The notes under the pieces: generated by a model
What the model saw: only the letters and a program-made list of their open reading frames with translations
Database searches by the model: none
Told to the model about the DNA's origin: nothing
Source of the DNA: Zygaena filipendulae
Lineage: Eukaryota > Arthropoda > Insecta > Lepidoptera > Zygaenidae
NCBI GenBank assembly: GCA_907165275.2
Contig: OU015665.1
Coordinates: 7,874,001-7,938,000, forward strand
Length of the DNA stretch: 64,000 bases
Direction: 5' to 3'
Made by a program: the position numbers and the translations under genes
Shown: one piece after another, positions 39,102 to 50,934 of the stretch
Position numbering within the stretch: position 1 is the stretch's first letter
Layout of the letters: the number at the start of each line of letters is the position of its first letter

Positions 39102-39136
39102 TTATAATTTTGTATACGCTGAGTGTTTACTCAGTC
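39102..39136 (+). promoter_or_regulatory. Candidate core promoter, transcript unknown
   Basis: TTATAATT at 39102-39109 sits 31 bp before the A of a perfect TCAGTC initiator (39131-39136, A at 39133). Downstream is a GC island with an E-box/Su(H) module. No convincing coding ORF follows: the frame at 39220-39486 has no ATG start and no domain. It could serve a noncoding RNA or an enhancer RNA, or be chance. Confidence 0.35.
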
Positions 39137-39157
39137 AGAAGTGCTTCGGATACGTAG

Positions 39158-39178
39158 CACCTGCCGCGTTTTCCCACG
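39158..39178 (-). promoter_or_regulatory. E-box/Su(H) module, 13-bp phase
   Basis: CACCTGC (GCAGGTG on minus) at 39158-39164 and TTCCCACG (CGTGGGAA on minus) at 39171-39178. Both are optimal proneural and Su(H) sites, and their starts are 13 bp apart. The module lies in a GC-rich island at about 39150-39330. Confidence 0.55.
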
Positions 39179-40004
39179 ACAGCGGTCGGCCGCCTTCGGC
39201 TATCTTCGGCGGCGTTCGGTTGCATGCTTCGCGCCTTGCATACAAAGTGTCATGGAATAACGATATTGTATGTAGGTACGTGCGCACTTATCACTCGTCA
39301 CGCGTCGAACAGTGTGGCACGACCCTAACGTCCAGAGAGCGTGCTTTGGCATTTGTAAATGATTTAATATTTATAACGTACACATTTTATTATCTATTGT
39401 TGTTTATCTATGCAACCCATAAAAGGTTACTGGAATGTATTTCTATAAAGACAATAATTCGTTTCGTTACTAGTAAGAAACTTTAGAACTGGTGAATGTC
39501 TATATAAGTAACACATTTAGCATTCTACAGCTTTGATCTATTGGTGATGATCCCTGTTAATAGTCTTTGCTGTCATCTTAATTTATTAATTTAAGACTTA
39601 ATATATCGTCTGGCTAATACCAAGAGCGTTTAGTACTTAATTAAACCTACTCATATTATTTTACTCGCAGTGTGGTTTTAAAAGGACACTTCTCTATTAA
39701 TGATCGTTATTAATGATAGATAATGATTTCCGTTTTATATTCCATAGGTATATGACACAAAAATAATTTTTATCTACACTCATATGCTATAAATCCTCTA
39801 TAAAAGCTTCTGAAACCGTTAGCTTATTGCCAACATTGAAACAGCCATTGTCATATAGTAACCATAATTAGGTATTAAAACACTCATGTGATTAATAGGT
39901 AGGTAGGTTGGTCATTATGCAACAGTTGCATAAATAGTGAACCTATGTTCTAACCAGCAGCCAGTGATATTATCGAAAACGAATCTTCTTTAGGTACCTA
40001 CATC

Positions 40005-40178
40005 TTTACATAAGTCGCTTCCGCTGTCTGTTCGCGATAAACTCAAAAACTGTTGAACGGATTTTCATGCGGTTTTGCACCAATAGATAGATTAATTCAT
40101 GAAGAAGGTTTATATCTATAGAATTCCCGCGGGAACTCTGAAATTACCGCGGGTTGAACCGTGAGGGACAGCTAGTTA
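40005..40178 (-). repeat. CCGCGG-head repeat
   Basis: Minus copy with AAACTCAAAAACTGTTGAAC, TTTTCATGCGGTTTTGCACC and ACCGCGGGTTGAACCGTGAG before GACAGCTAG. Confidence 0.75.
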
Positions 40179-41221
40179 CGTTATAAACAGAAAAACTATC
40201 ATTGTTAATATAAAACTCAGATATCAAATTATAATTGGACGATGTGCTCATTTTAATGATATAGTACTCAATTTATTTATTTTTTTATAAACATATCTGT
40301 TAAAAAACGAAGAACGTATAGTTACGCACTGCAATAACACGACATAAAAATATACGAAACGGCAAGAGATATCAAGTTATAAAAAGAGAATAAAAATATA
40401 AGCGACCCTGAAGCAAGTTTAGACTTGTTTGCGTTGTGCAGTTAGGTGCCTCTTGATAATTACTAGGGCAAACAAATAAAGAAAATTAATTTGCAACGCA
40501 GTGTACCGTTGCGTGTAACGGTAGACACGAGCACTTACACTGGCGAGACAATGTTGTGTTAAAACATACTATGAATGTCTCTTAGGTCTTGTACACATGT
40601 TACTATGCACATACCAAATTCTGTAGTTGTATTTGTAAGTAATTTAACAGGGTCTTGTTTCCAAATTAGGTGTAGACATAAAACGTGCTTGCTCGTTACC
40701 ACTCTCGTGATTTAATTTAAAGTTATCATTCAATTATAATTGATTCAATTTAATTATCATTCATGACCTTATGTCCCAAACTAAATAATAATGGGAATAA
40801 TACATGCAAAATGTCACTAAGAAGAGGTATTTTCATGGATATTAACTATACGTGAAAAATCAAGACGTTTTGCAAAGTTTGCTATAAGTTGGTTACTTCA
40901 GCTGTTTACTCTACCAAAATATTCGAGATTTGAAGTTGGTTTATTCTATCGTACTCAATACCACAGTGAAAAAAGGAATTTGAACGTACCTAGTAACAGT
41001 TTGTTGGTCGTGAAAAGAAAATAAATGTTATTGCTTCAATAATTAATTGTCAACAAATTTTGCCAAGTCACTGATTTCTGTAGGTAGAGTTGGTAAGTAG
41101 GAATAGAGTTATTTCTTCACTTCAAATATTTTAGCTAAATGTACCTACTTATACTAGATAGTTAAGATGACCATATTATACCACTACTTGCTTCCACTTA
41201 ACTATTTATTTATCTACTACT

Positions 41222-41420
41222 ATAGCTGTTCTCTGCGGTATCACTCACATTAATTTTGGCGTTATTCCCGCGAGAATACCGGTATTAAAAGTGTTTATGT
41301 CCTTTTCTGTAGCCCTGACAACGAATTATGCAAAATTTCATGACAATCGGTTGAATAGTAATCTATGATAGTAAGCTAAGGATGTAAGCAGACGTATTAA
41401 CGATAAAACTATTACCTATA
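41222..41420 (+). repeat. CCGCGG-head repeat
   Basis: Plus copy with decayed head (TCTCTGCGGTATCACTCACA), TATGTCCTTTTCTGTAGCCC and TTTCATGACAATCGGTTGAA. It ends 100 bp before the E-box/Su(H)-like module at 41558. Confidence 0.65.
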
Positions 41421-41557
41421 TACGAACGCCAAGATTAGCTTTGCTTTGAAGTCTTATCAATATTCATACGCACCTAATAAGTACTGCAAAAATTAAATGC
41501 CGTCATATTAATGAGTATCATGTGCACCGCGCCGTGTTGTTTCCCGCCATTCGGTTC

Positions 41558-41578
41558 CACCTGCCCGCTTCTCCCACG
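41558..41578 (-). promoter_or_regulatory. E-box/Su(H)-like module, 13-bp phase
   Basis: CACCTGC at 41558-41564 and CTCCCACG at 41571-41578, which differs from a perfect Su(H) site at one edge base. Spacing and orientation equal those of the 39158 module. The surrounding 70 bp are GC-rich and do not otherwise align well with the other copies. Confidence 0.45.
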
Positions 41579-42311
41579 GTGCTGCTTTGCCGTGTATGTA
41601 AGTAACATTTCTGCCATTTTTTTTTCCTTAACACTTTTTATACGTTAACCAACCACTTTCCTTCCAATTTTGTAATTTTCGAACGAACCTACTTACAATG
41701 CGCCATATATTAACCTGTTTTGTGTTTATAATCACGACAGATCTATATGGCCAGTTTTAATTAGGAATTGTGAATACATTATTACCTACCTACGTATTAT
41801 TATGATTAGCTGGCAAGCTTTTGTTAGGAGCTTTTTAACTTTTTTGAATATTATTAGATACGAGTAGGTATTATGATGAAATGATATACCTATTATGTTT
41901 TTTTATTTTACACAAGGTAACCTTGGAACACAAAAGATGCCTTACAGGTGTTCCATTGTTACTGTTCGAATATGCATTGGTTTCGAATTTTATACTCCTA
42001 TTGTGTTGAAAAGGGCATTAGGGCAAAATCTTACCCAGATTTGGCCAAAGGCTTTTTTTGAAGACTTTATGGATAGTAAATATCTTGGATATTTTTGACA
42101 GTATAATAAGAGGTTCTAAAATGACTCGTTAATTATAATATTTTAAATATATAATAATATGCTCAACGCCTCAGGTTGAGCAATGAAGTAATTATCTTAG
42201 GAGTCTTACAGTGCACAGTAAGTACTGAATACTACTAGATTAAATAACGAGAATTTTCCGCATGAAATGCCAAGGAAAAGCGCGGTAAAACTAGGTCAGC
42301 CTCTTACCGCG

Positions 42312-42332
42312 ATTGGCTCCCCGACGGCCAAT
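42312..42332. promoter_or_regulatory. Inverted CCAAT pair
   Basis: ATTGGC at 42312-42317 and GCCAAT at 42327-42332, with 9 bp between, in a short GC-rich patch. It could bind NF-Y type factors. No transcript can be tied to it. Confidence 0.25.
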
Positions 42333-44394
42333 AGAAACGTTTGTTTCAGCCCACAGGCACAGCGCGCACGCCTTCCTAAATTCTAAAATTTAAATCAAAT
42401 CACAATTGTAAAATACGCTCCCAATGCTTAAATGCACATTATAATTTGCAATTCCAAAATTAAAACCAAGGAAATAAAAGTTTTAATAAATAAATACACA
42501 AAAATGATCAGATTCCGACAGATTTGAAAAAAAAAATTGTGTTTCCAATTTCCATAGAGAACCCACCAAATGATTATAAAAAATCAACAATTAGTAAATG
42601 GTAAGTCAGATTGGATTGGAAGGTTGGTTAAATAAAAAAAAAAGGTTAAGTTATTTTTAAACAGAGTTGGAGATAGGTATGGTTTTTATCATATATATTT
42701 AATTTGGTGTTGATTATCTTTTTATAGAGATATCTGAATGTGTCAAAAAGAGGAATCTAGTTTAGCTATAAAACCTATAATAATAGTAACTTTGATTTAT
42801 CACTTACTAAGCTCAAGATTATAACCTACCTATTCCTACTATGGACATATACTCACGCTTGAGAAGTTATACATTAATCTCCAGAACGCCACAAATAAAT
42901 TACTTTTATCGCTTTTCAAGACGCTAATAAATTGTTATTAATAAACTAGTTTTATTTTTTTTTTCTATAATAATACTCTAAAGGTTATAAATTATAATAT
43001 GGCATGCCATGCGTTAATTAAAGACTTGATATAAAGTGGCTTTCGCTTAATTTCAATTACTTATATCAGACGTTGTCGTGTAAACTGGCGGATGAGCGAA
43101 TCGAATCTATTTTTATGAAATGAATCTAATTTTTTTTCTTCTACAACTGCTAGCAATTACGATAAAATCATACTGGCTGAGGCCCTTATAGGAGTAAAAC
43201 TATATAATATGTAGTACATAAAAATTGTATCATCTAAAATTGAAAATTAAATCGAGAAAAGAATATGTGTATACAATTACCATTCTTAACATAGAAATAT
43301 TAATTGAAAACCGCCAAAATTGACCGTTTTGGGCACTTTTTGTGGCAACTTTTAAATATCTTAAAAAAAATTGTATCGTATTTTACTATTTATTCATATT
43401 TCAGTATCTATTTATTTTTCAGTGAAATACCTAAGGGTGCACCTTAAATATCGCGACTACTAGATATTGCCCACGGATTTTTTATTAATTATCAAGTTTT
43501 GCGTAGATGTTTTTAATTATTTATTACAATGCATCATCGAAATTAAACTAAGCCGGTATCCATAACTACAGGCACAATTTAATTTTATTATACATGTTTA
43601 AAAATGTATTTTGATTGCTAAATTTTGCAAATTTTGCCGCCCGCCCAAATTCTACCGCCTTAACCGTACCAAGTCTAATAAGGAAAAAGCTACTGTTACA
43701 TAGGACTAGTAGCGTCATCTATCATGACTTTGGTGGACTACTCTGTTGTTTAAAAGCTCCGCACGCCCGCAGTGTGAGCGCTGATGTCGCAGATACTAGC
43801 GGTTTTGGAAAAAGCTGGCAAAAGCTTAAATCAATTTGCAGATTTATATTCAAAAATAGTTAACATGGTATAGCATTAATGGTGTTATCACCATACATTT
43901 CGTGTTAACATTTCCATTTTTTGAATAAGTTTTAAAGTATAAATTTTTTCGACATAAAATATATTTTAATCATATTATTGTTTATTTTTTTAAATGCGGT
44001 GTATCAGGTTTTCGGTTAATTCATTAACACGTTGTATAGAAGCAGGGATTCGATATTTTTTATTCAATTTGGCAGACAGCATTCAGTTGGACAGAGTTTC
44101 AAAGTTTCAGTTCAGCATTCACCTGGAGAGCTCTATTGAAGTCTCCTGCCTTGAGACAATGACATGAGGAAGCGACTGTGTGAAATAAGATGAAACTACA
44201 ATCATGTTGGGTTTCTTACACAGGTAGGTATTATTGTTATTTCAGTTTGGTAAAACAATGGTCATTGTTGTACTAATGTTTATAAAGCCTACAACTACCT
44301 ACTTTGTATTTGAAAACAGATTGCAGTTGATGCGCTCTACATAATATTGAATAAGTCGGTACTTGATAGCTATAGACTGTAAGTACTATTATTT

Positions 44395-44448
44395 GTTACG
44401 TTCCACGGAGCAGATACAAAGTATTTGTATCTGCTCCGTGTTACGTTC
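44395..44448. repeat. Perfect 17-bp hairpin flanked by a 9-bp direct repeat
   Basis: Arms 44404-44420 and 44424-44440 are exact reverse complements with a 3-nt loop. GTTACGTTC occurs at 44395-44403 and 44440-44448. This looks like a tiny fold-back insertion with a target duplication, or a repair event. Confidence 0.85.
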
Positions 44449-44639
44449 TGTGTGTTTAAATATGTTAACATTATCTACTTAGTTTAAGTCACAGTAAAAT
44501 TGAAAACAACGCCCTCTATTTCATCGATCACGAAAAAATCCGCCACGAGCCACACGAATAGCGACATCTCTATCGTTTTTCTCTACACCTGTATATGCCT
44601 CTCTTTCACACGCGTTTCATTTAAACTTACCATGCGTCC

Positions 44640-45060
44640 CGCTCTTATCAGCGACCATTGATCTTTAAAATTCAAATGCGGTAACCCGAGCGGCGCGCGC
44701 GCACACCTTCAGCCACTGAACTGCGTCTCGCTCGCTCGCGCGCTCGTCTAGTACCGTTGTCTCGTGTTTCTTTTATTGCCGTTTTATTATTTCTTGTAGA
44801 TCATCACGCGATTGTAAGCTGTCGTTTGGCGCGCACACGTCATATTCTCGGTCCTTTTCTTTCGAGTGAGCGTCTCAATGTTGTCGTCTCGGTCGGTCAC
44901 GGCGCACGTCTGACTCGCTGCCGTGCGTCGATGTTTTGGGAAGTGCACCCGTCCGCCGTTCCCACGGTCGCCTTCGCTCGACTTCCTTACGAAAAAAACA
45001 AACAAGAGCACTTTGTTGAAGAAAATCGACGTCTGCCGGTCGCGCTGAATGATTAATACA
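44640..45060. other. GC-rich island, no supported gene
   Basis: CpG-rich block with reading frames on both strands (44757-45056 plus, 44787-45074 minus). None has a recognisable domain. The block contains the SPS-like pair and is read as a regulatory island. Confidence 0.45.
44935..44966. promoter_or_regulatory. SPS-like Su(H) pair, 16-bp spacer
   Basis: TTTGGGAA (44935-44942, one mismatch) faces the perfect TTCCCACG (44959-44966) across 16 bp. A CACCCG, one base from the CACCTG E-box, starts 13 bp before the perfect site. It is located in a GC-rich island at about 44640-45060. Confidence 0.45.
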
Positions 45061-45479
45061 GTTTGAGCGCACACGCAGCGGCTACCAACTTGACGTTTTG
45101 GTAATAATAGCTCTTTATCAGGGACACGTGGTCAGTGTGTTGTGTCTTGTTAGTTATTGCGATACAAGAAGTCATATTTTATGTATCAGGCACACATATA
45201 TACAGTACACACTTAATCAAACAAATGCAGTTATATTTACCGTTGTTCGAATCGATAAAAAAATTGTTTTATTTCGTAGCGTTTCGTAGCCGTCGCAGCT
45301 TTGCGAATTACAAATCAAGCAAATTAGAATTCTTACATTTTGGAAAACATATTATTCATAATTTTCATATTCATTTTTTATTCATAAATAGTGCAGGAAA
45401 AGGGCGTTCCTTTCGCTTTAGTAGACTCAAATTAGGTAAACAATTTTACGTTTTCTATCGCTAATAGGTAATATAAAGA

Positions 45480-45610
45480 GATAAAGTTTCTTATTTGGAT
45501 GTAGTATATAATCTCTGGTATACCAGTAAAACCGATTGTAAAAATTCTTTCACTAATAAGAAGCTATATCCCTTAATGACGTAGAATATATTTTTTGTCC
45601 TGATACGATG
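45480..45610 (-). repeat. CCGCGG-head repeat, internal fragment
   Basis: AATCTCTGGTATACCAGTAA, then AAAAATTCTTTCACTAATAAG, matches the internal part of the 50935 array. Confidence 0.5.
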
Positions 45611-46094
45611 AGTTCTTAAGGGAATTCGGAAATGGACTCTGGTGATACCATTTCAATTTACTGAAATCAGCCAACTAATTACAACCTCTCATCGCTTTTT
45701 ATGTCTCTGGTGTTCTAAGCCAGTCTAAATTCTGGGTATAACATCGGATCTGTTTACATGAACAAGCGTTTGGGAATTGATTAACATACATGTTTAAAGT
45801 GTTACAGCCCGTTATGATTCAACGCTTTTCAGGAGACGACAGATGGCGATCATCCTTTATATGCGGGACGAGATACCTATTCAACAATCAAGCGAGCGCT
45901 ACGAAAGAAGAAGTGTGGATAAGACCAAAAATAAAACAGTTGTCACATAGGCTCACAGAAGTAAAAGAAACAAATACTTTGTATGAAAAAGTTAATTTTG
46001 AATCGTGTTAAAGTGCCAAGGAAAGTTAAATTAATGAAAAACTTCTGCCGATAAATTGATTTTGCTTGTTTTTAAATAGCCAATTTGGTTTTAA

Positions 46095-46210
46095 ATAATA
46101 TAATTTCTAACCGACTTCAAAAAAGGAGATTCTCAGTTAGACCTGTAAGTATGTTTGTGCATGATTATCTCGCGTTTAGCGGAACCGATTTTCATCAGAA
46201 TCCTGAAAAA
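46095..46210. repeat. Dispersed repeat, CCGACTTCAAAAAGGAG family
   Basis: AACCGACTTCAAAAAAGGAG, then a GCGTTTAGCGGAACCGATTTTCAT block. A related CGACTTCCAAAAAAAGGAGG lies at 22274-22293. A common arthropod repeat phrase; class not determined. Confidence 0.45.
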
Positions 46211-46307
46211 TCTGATTAATTGAAATTGAAACTGATTAATGAATATTGTAGGAAAAGCATTTTGATGAATATAAATACCATATACTTATTAGAATTGTTT
46301 AAAAATA

Positions 46308-46385
46308 ACTTTCTTATCCGGGAATCGAACCCATTAATTTCCTCCGCCCGCAAACCTTCACTGTGCTTCCCCAGCAAAGAGGACA
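46308..46385 (-). mobile_element. tRNA-like SINE remnant
   Basis: The plus strand shows CCGGGAATCGAACCC, the complement of a B box (GGGTTCGATTCCCGG), followed by CCTCCGCCCGC text. It lies 70 bp before another dispersed repeat. Short and degenerate. Confidence 0.45.
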
Positions 46386-46451
46386 AATTAAACAACAATA
46401 AGTACACACTTCTCAACTTTTCAAAAGTAAATATCGGGGCCTTTTATCATA

Positions 46452-46660
46452 TACTAGCTGACCCGCGCGGTTTCACCCGCGGTAATTTCAGAGTTCCCTC
46501 GGTAATTCTAGGATAAAATATAGTTATAAACCTTCCTCATGAATCACTCTATCTATTGGTGAAAACCGCATCAAAATCCGTTGCGTAGTTTTAAAGATTT
46601 AAGCATACATAGGGATAGGGACAGAGAAAGGGACTTTATTTTATACTATGTAGTGATACA
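46452..46660 (+). repeat. CCGCGG-head repeat, well preserved
   Basis: CTAGCTGACCCGCGCGGTTT, CCCGCGGTAATTTCAGAGTT, GGTGAAAACCGCATCAAAAT, CGTAGTTTTAAAGATTTAAG and a GGGATAGGGACAGAGAAAGG end. Confidence 0.75.
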
Positions 46661-46832
46661 CTAGTGACTAGAGCAACAAGCCTAGCTAACTTTTAAGTAG
46701 ATATCAAGTTTTGATAGTATTCGGTGTCTAGGTTCTAGAATGTCCACAACACTGCTGTCGCGTGTCTGGCATGTGCTCAAAGAACAATATCCCCACTCGC
46801 GCGCAATGTAAAGATCTCTCGAGGGAGTTCGC

Positions 46833-46840
46833 TTCCCACG
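46833..46840 (-). promoter_or_regulatory. Isolated Su(H) consensus site
   Basis: TTCCCACG in a short GC-rich patch (about 46790-46870). It has neither a partner at SPS spacing nor a nearby GCAGSTG E-box, so it is weaker than the other sites. Confidence 0.25.
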
Positions 46841-47951
46841 GTCTCCCCTCGGCGCGGAATCGCACACGTGGCTCCCGAATAAAATGCCTTCACATGAACG
46901 CGACATAATGCCTATACATATATTTCAGTGCTCTTACAGCGTGGTGAAACTAGCGCCACTCGCTGCCTCTAAAGAACTTATAATATATTTTAAGACAATA
47001 ATTTCATTTCGGTCGAAAATAGGTACTTTTGATTTGAAAGATTTTTGATGAATTTCTGTAGTGTTAAACCACCAAAAGCGGCCGTTTCTGACACTTTTTG
47101 TTTAAACTTATATTTTGTTTAAACGTGTATAAACACTGCAGATTGCTACGTGTTATAAAAATTACTAGGTATTTAACCTATTTACGTATTTTTTCATCGA
47201 TTTCTTGGATTTGATTTGAATTAATTTGAACCCCAGACTAGAACTACATAGATGATCTTCGAAACCTTTCCCCATGGTTACTTAACAAGATGAAGTAAAA
47301 CCAACGAGTGTAGTGTTTGAAATTAAAATAAATATTAAATCGGTATCCTGCAATGTTCATACGGTCTTACCAACGTTCTCGTTGAAATTAAATGAGATAT
47401 TATACCTACCCACACAATATACTCATATATTTATAGCGGTTTTAAAATAAATTGCCTTACTTAGCTACTTTGAAACGGTTTTTTCTTTATATTGCAATTG
47501 AGTAACTGGCAGCGTGAAACTTTATAGATTATAGGTGATTTGTTTTTCTTATCTTACGTAATTTAAATACACATTATTCTTTACACGTTTCATACATATT
47601 AAATCCATGATCAATCGTGGATGTAAGTTACAATACACTGTTGTAAATGTTATATACGTATTTTATGTCTTCCCTAACACAATACGTGTTCTCGACCGCC
47701 GCTTAAATTATTACTGGCAGCACGCAAATTAAACCACTATTTCAATACTAGTTTACGATTGTATTGATACTTCATTACACTGTCTTTCATTTGACTTCCA
47801 AGTTTTATGAATAAAATTCGAAAAATGTCTCAACAACTGCACATATTCAAAGAATAATGAGTTTTATTTCTTAGAATATTGAGTTCGTTTGCGATCGCTA
47901 CGTATGCCCAATTAAGACGTAAAAGCTGTCGTGTAAAGCGATAAGTGACAA

Positions 47952-47972
47952 CACCTGTCCGCTTTTCCCACC
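47952..47972 (-). promoter_or_regulatory. E-box/Su(H)-like module, 13-bp phase
   Basis: CACCTGT at 47952-47958 and TTCCCACC at 47965-47972 (last base off consensus). The bases between the sites (CCGCTT) resemble those of the 41558 copy. A small GC-rich patch (47940-47990) surrounds it. Confidence 0.45.
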
Positions 47973-49019
47973 GAACGGCGGATGTCGCATGTCAGGTTAT
48001 CTGAAAATATACATACATAATGCTCAGAAGTGACTTCGAGGAACACCTACGTTTAGGAAAAATATTAAGCTATACTTTTTTTTACTTTACTCCGTAACTT
48101 ACTGTACTTTTCGATTATTATAAAAAAGAATAGCAAGAAACTTTTTGCGTAAGCTTAGTTCGAATTTCTTTGGTTTTTTTATTCCAATGATTGCAGCTTA
48201 AAGCTTTATTGTTGACAAGTATAAAAATGTAAGAATTACAAAATCTTTTATGGCCGGTCATATTTTTATCGATTTATAACACCTAAGGAGACATGTTTAT
48301 TTAGTTAGATTATGGCGCATAAGAGGCTGTTTTACGACGTTTCATTTGTTTCAATGTACTACGCAATTGCCGAGATTGCAGGATGGTGGTTAATGGACAT
48401 AATTCAATTGCAATGCAACAGACATTCGGCGCAATTGAGTCAAAATTGTAATTGTTAACAAATTGTTTGCGATGTGATATGATGTCGTTGACCTTTGTGA
48501 CCTGATGAAAGCATTCATAATACTTACCAGTCAAACCACGTGTGGGAGGCCAGCATGAATCAGTTAAATGACAGAACAGCTAAAGATGATGAAAGTTAGA
48601 TAGGTAGGGACTAAAGAAAGGCCAAGGGAGTATTAAAAGCGGCTAAAGATGTTGTGACTCAGAAAACTTAAACAGTTGGATTAATTAGTTCATGCTAAAA
48701 GTGTCAGAAATATAGTAAATGTAACCAAATTTGTATATAGAAAAATATTTTAAGTAATATTTGTATAAATCGTGTGACATGTATCCATAATAGGTTCTGC
48801 TTTTATTTATTTTAGTATGCATTTCAAACGTGCGTGATATTCTTGTAAGTATTGTTTTTACATTTTTATTTGACGATTCATGGTCATTGCAAATTAATAA
48901 AGTCTACAATAGTAGGTACTATACTACTTATCGGTACGCAGTACAACGTATCTGCACATTAAAGGTCAAGGCAAAATATGAAATCTAGAATATTATATTT
49001 TCGTTTTATAACAAATTTA

Positions 49020-49140
49020 TGTATTTAATTATTTATTTATAGAATTTTATTACGCAAAACATACAAGGTCGACTTAACGCCTGTAAGGCATCCTTTACCA
49101 GTCGACTTTCAATGTTGTCAATAATTTTAAAGTCTAACAT
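49020..49140 (-). mobile_element. LINE 3'-tail fragment
   Basis: TTTATTTATAGAATTTTATTA, then GGTCGACTTAACGCC...ACCAGTCGACTTTC, related to the pieces at 33147 and 56065. Confidence 0.5.
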
Positions 49141-49489
49141 ATAATCTAACTAAAACATGACTGGGGTGGTCCTATTTCATAACAAAAGAAGCCTCAAGGC
49201 AATTATTGGTGGAGTGCTACCAATTGATTTATTATTGTTACACGAATGACTCCAAAGCGAACTAAACGCTTCATTCATTAATAAAAAATTGATACCCACG
49301 TATTACCGCAGTCCAAATTCATTCGGAAGCCAAATGAAAGATGAAAGACTTTTTCAACGTAACAATATATTCAGGAAATTATTACAATATTTAAGCTTTA
49401 AAAATACTGCAATCATATTATGTGTAGGTATGCATGTATTTATTGGACTCATGCAAAATAAATATTAAATATCCTTATTAATAGGTATT

Positions 49490-49690
49490 ATAAACGCGAA
49501 AGTTTGTATGTATGAAGGTATGAATGTTTGTTGCTCTTTCATGCAAAAACTACTTAATGGATTTTAATGAAACTTTACAATACTATAGCTTATACATACA
49601 TCACAATAACACATAAGGTACTTGTTATCCCAGAATTCCCGCGGGATCTCCGAAATTAATGCGGGTGAAACCATGGGGAACAGCTACCAC
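49490..49690 (-). repeat. CCGCGG-head repeat
   Basis: Minus copy with TTATAAACGCGAAAGTTTGT at its tail end and AATGCGGGTGAAACCATGGG at its head end. Confidence 0.75.
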
Positions 49691-50129
49691 TACAACTAAA
49701 TATCAAGTTATAATTATGATCTTACAAAATCTAGTTGTAATCTTTGGAAACAATAACCTTCATTTAATTCACATCTGTAAATAATAATAATAATTAGTCC
49801 AATACACTGGCCAACTGACTACATCTCACGTCCCTGGCTACATACTCATTACTACAATATTATGATAATTTTTCGGCAATTATCTCGCGATTGTTCACTC
49901 TCCTCATATCCTGGATAATACGTGACTGATATTTTACAGGAGGTTGTATAAGTATTTTGTCAGAATGTTAAAAATATTATGTTTCTTTTTTAGTGTTGGT
50001 AACTGGCTGGTGCTACAGATACAAAAGTAATATTATATTTTAAATTTAGAATCCAAGGTTCAAAAATATTAGTCATCAGTGGAGTGACAAAAATTGATAT
50101 CACTACATAGTACATACTTATTATAGAAT

Positions 50130-50430
50130 CAAGTCCTCCTCAGCGTCTGTTCGTGATAATCTTAAAAACTACTGAACGAATTTTCATGCGGTTTTCACCA
50201 ATAAAGTGATTCGTGACTTAGGTTAGGTATAGGTATAATTTGACAGGTTTTTTGTGTATTTTGATTGAAATTTAACGATAATATAGTTGGAAGTGTCGGA
50301 AAACCTACTTTGTTACGCTTTCACGCCTTAACTACATATCTAAACATCATGAAATTTTGCATACACGTACTTTTTACTCCGAAATCCCCGCAGAAGCTCC
50401 CAAATTAACGCGAGTAAACCGCGCGGAGTT
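50130..50430 (-). repeat. CCGCGG-head repeat
   Basis: Minus copy: AGTCCTCCTCAGCGTCTGTT, TTTTCATGCGGTTTTCACCA, CGCTTTCACGCCTTAACTAC, AACGCGAGTAAACCGCGCGG. Confidence 0.75.
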
Positions 50431-50934
50431 AAAAATATTTTATACGGTGAACGAAAGGATTTCACATTTTAGGTATTTAAGGCTCTTCAAGGCTAGTTTT
50501 TACACAAATTTTAATAGATATTTCCATACACTATGTTGATGATATAGTTACATTATTCTGTAGAAAAAAATAATATTGATAAAAGATCACGCTGTATAAC
50601 ACGTTTTCCGCAAATCGTGACCGCGCTGTAACACACCTGCGTACAAAAGGAAATTGCCTGTTACTTCCATGAAGCTAATAAGAAATATGGAACGTTAATT
50701 ATGTGCGTACGGTTATATAGAGTTACTTGTGAAGAATTGTAGATACAACTTTAATTTGTGCTTCCGAGAGGAAGTGCCGTATATGAAATTAAATTTGGAC
50801 GCCATCGACAGTAGATGATCCCAAAAATATTCCGCATTTTTAAGTAGTTTTTTTTAAAAGCTTCGTATGTAAGCCGTCTATTTCAAAATATTCAAAATAT
50901 TTTTCTAATATTCTCTACTAATATTATAAAGAGC

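Noticed and set aside
39220..39486. 88-codon frame downstream of the candidate promoter
   Set aside because: It begins at a TTG, not an ATG, and turns AT-rich and hydrophobic without any recognisable family.
44757..45074. Frames on both strands of the 44.7-45.1 kb island
   Set aside because: Mutually overlapping on opposite strands, no domain, GC-driven.
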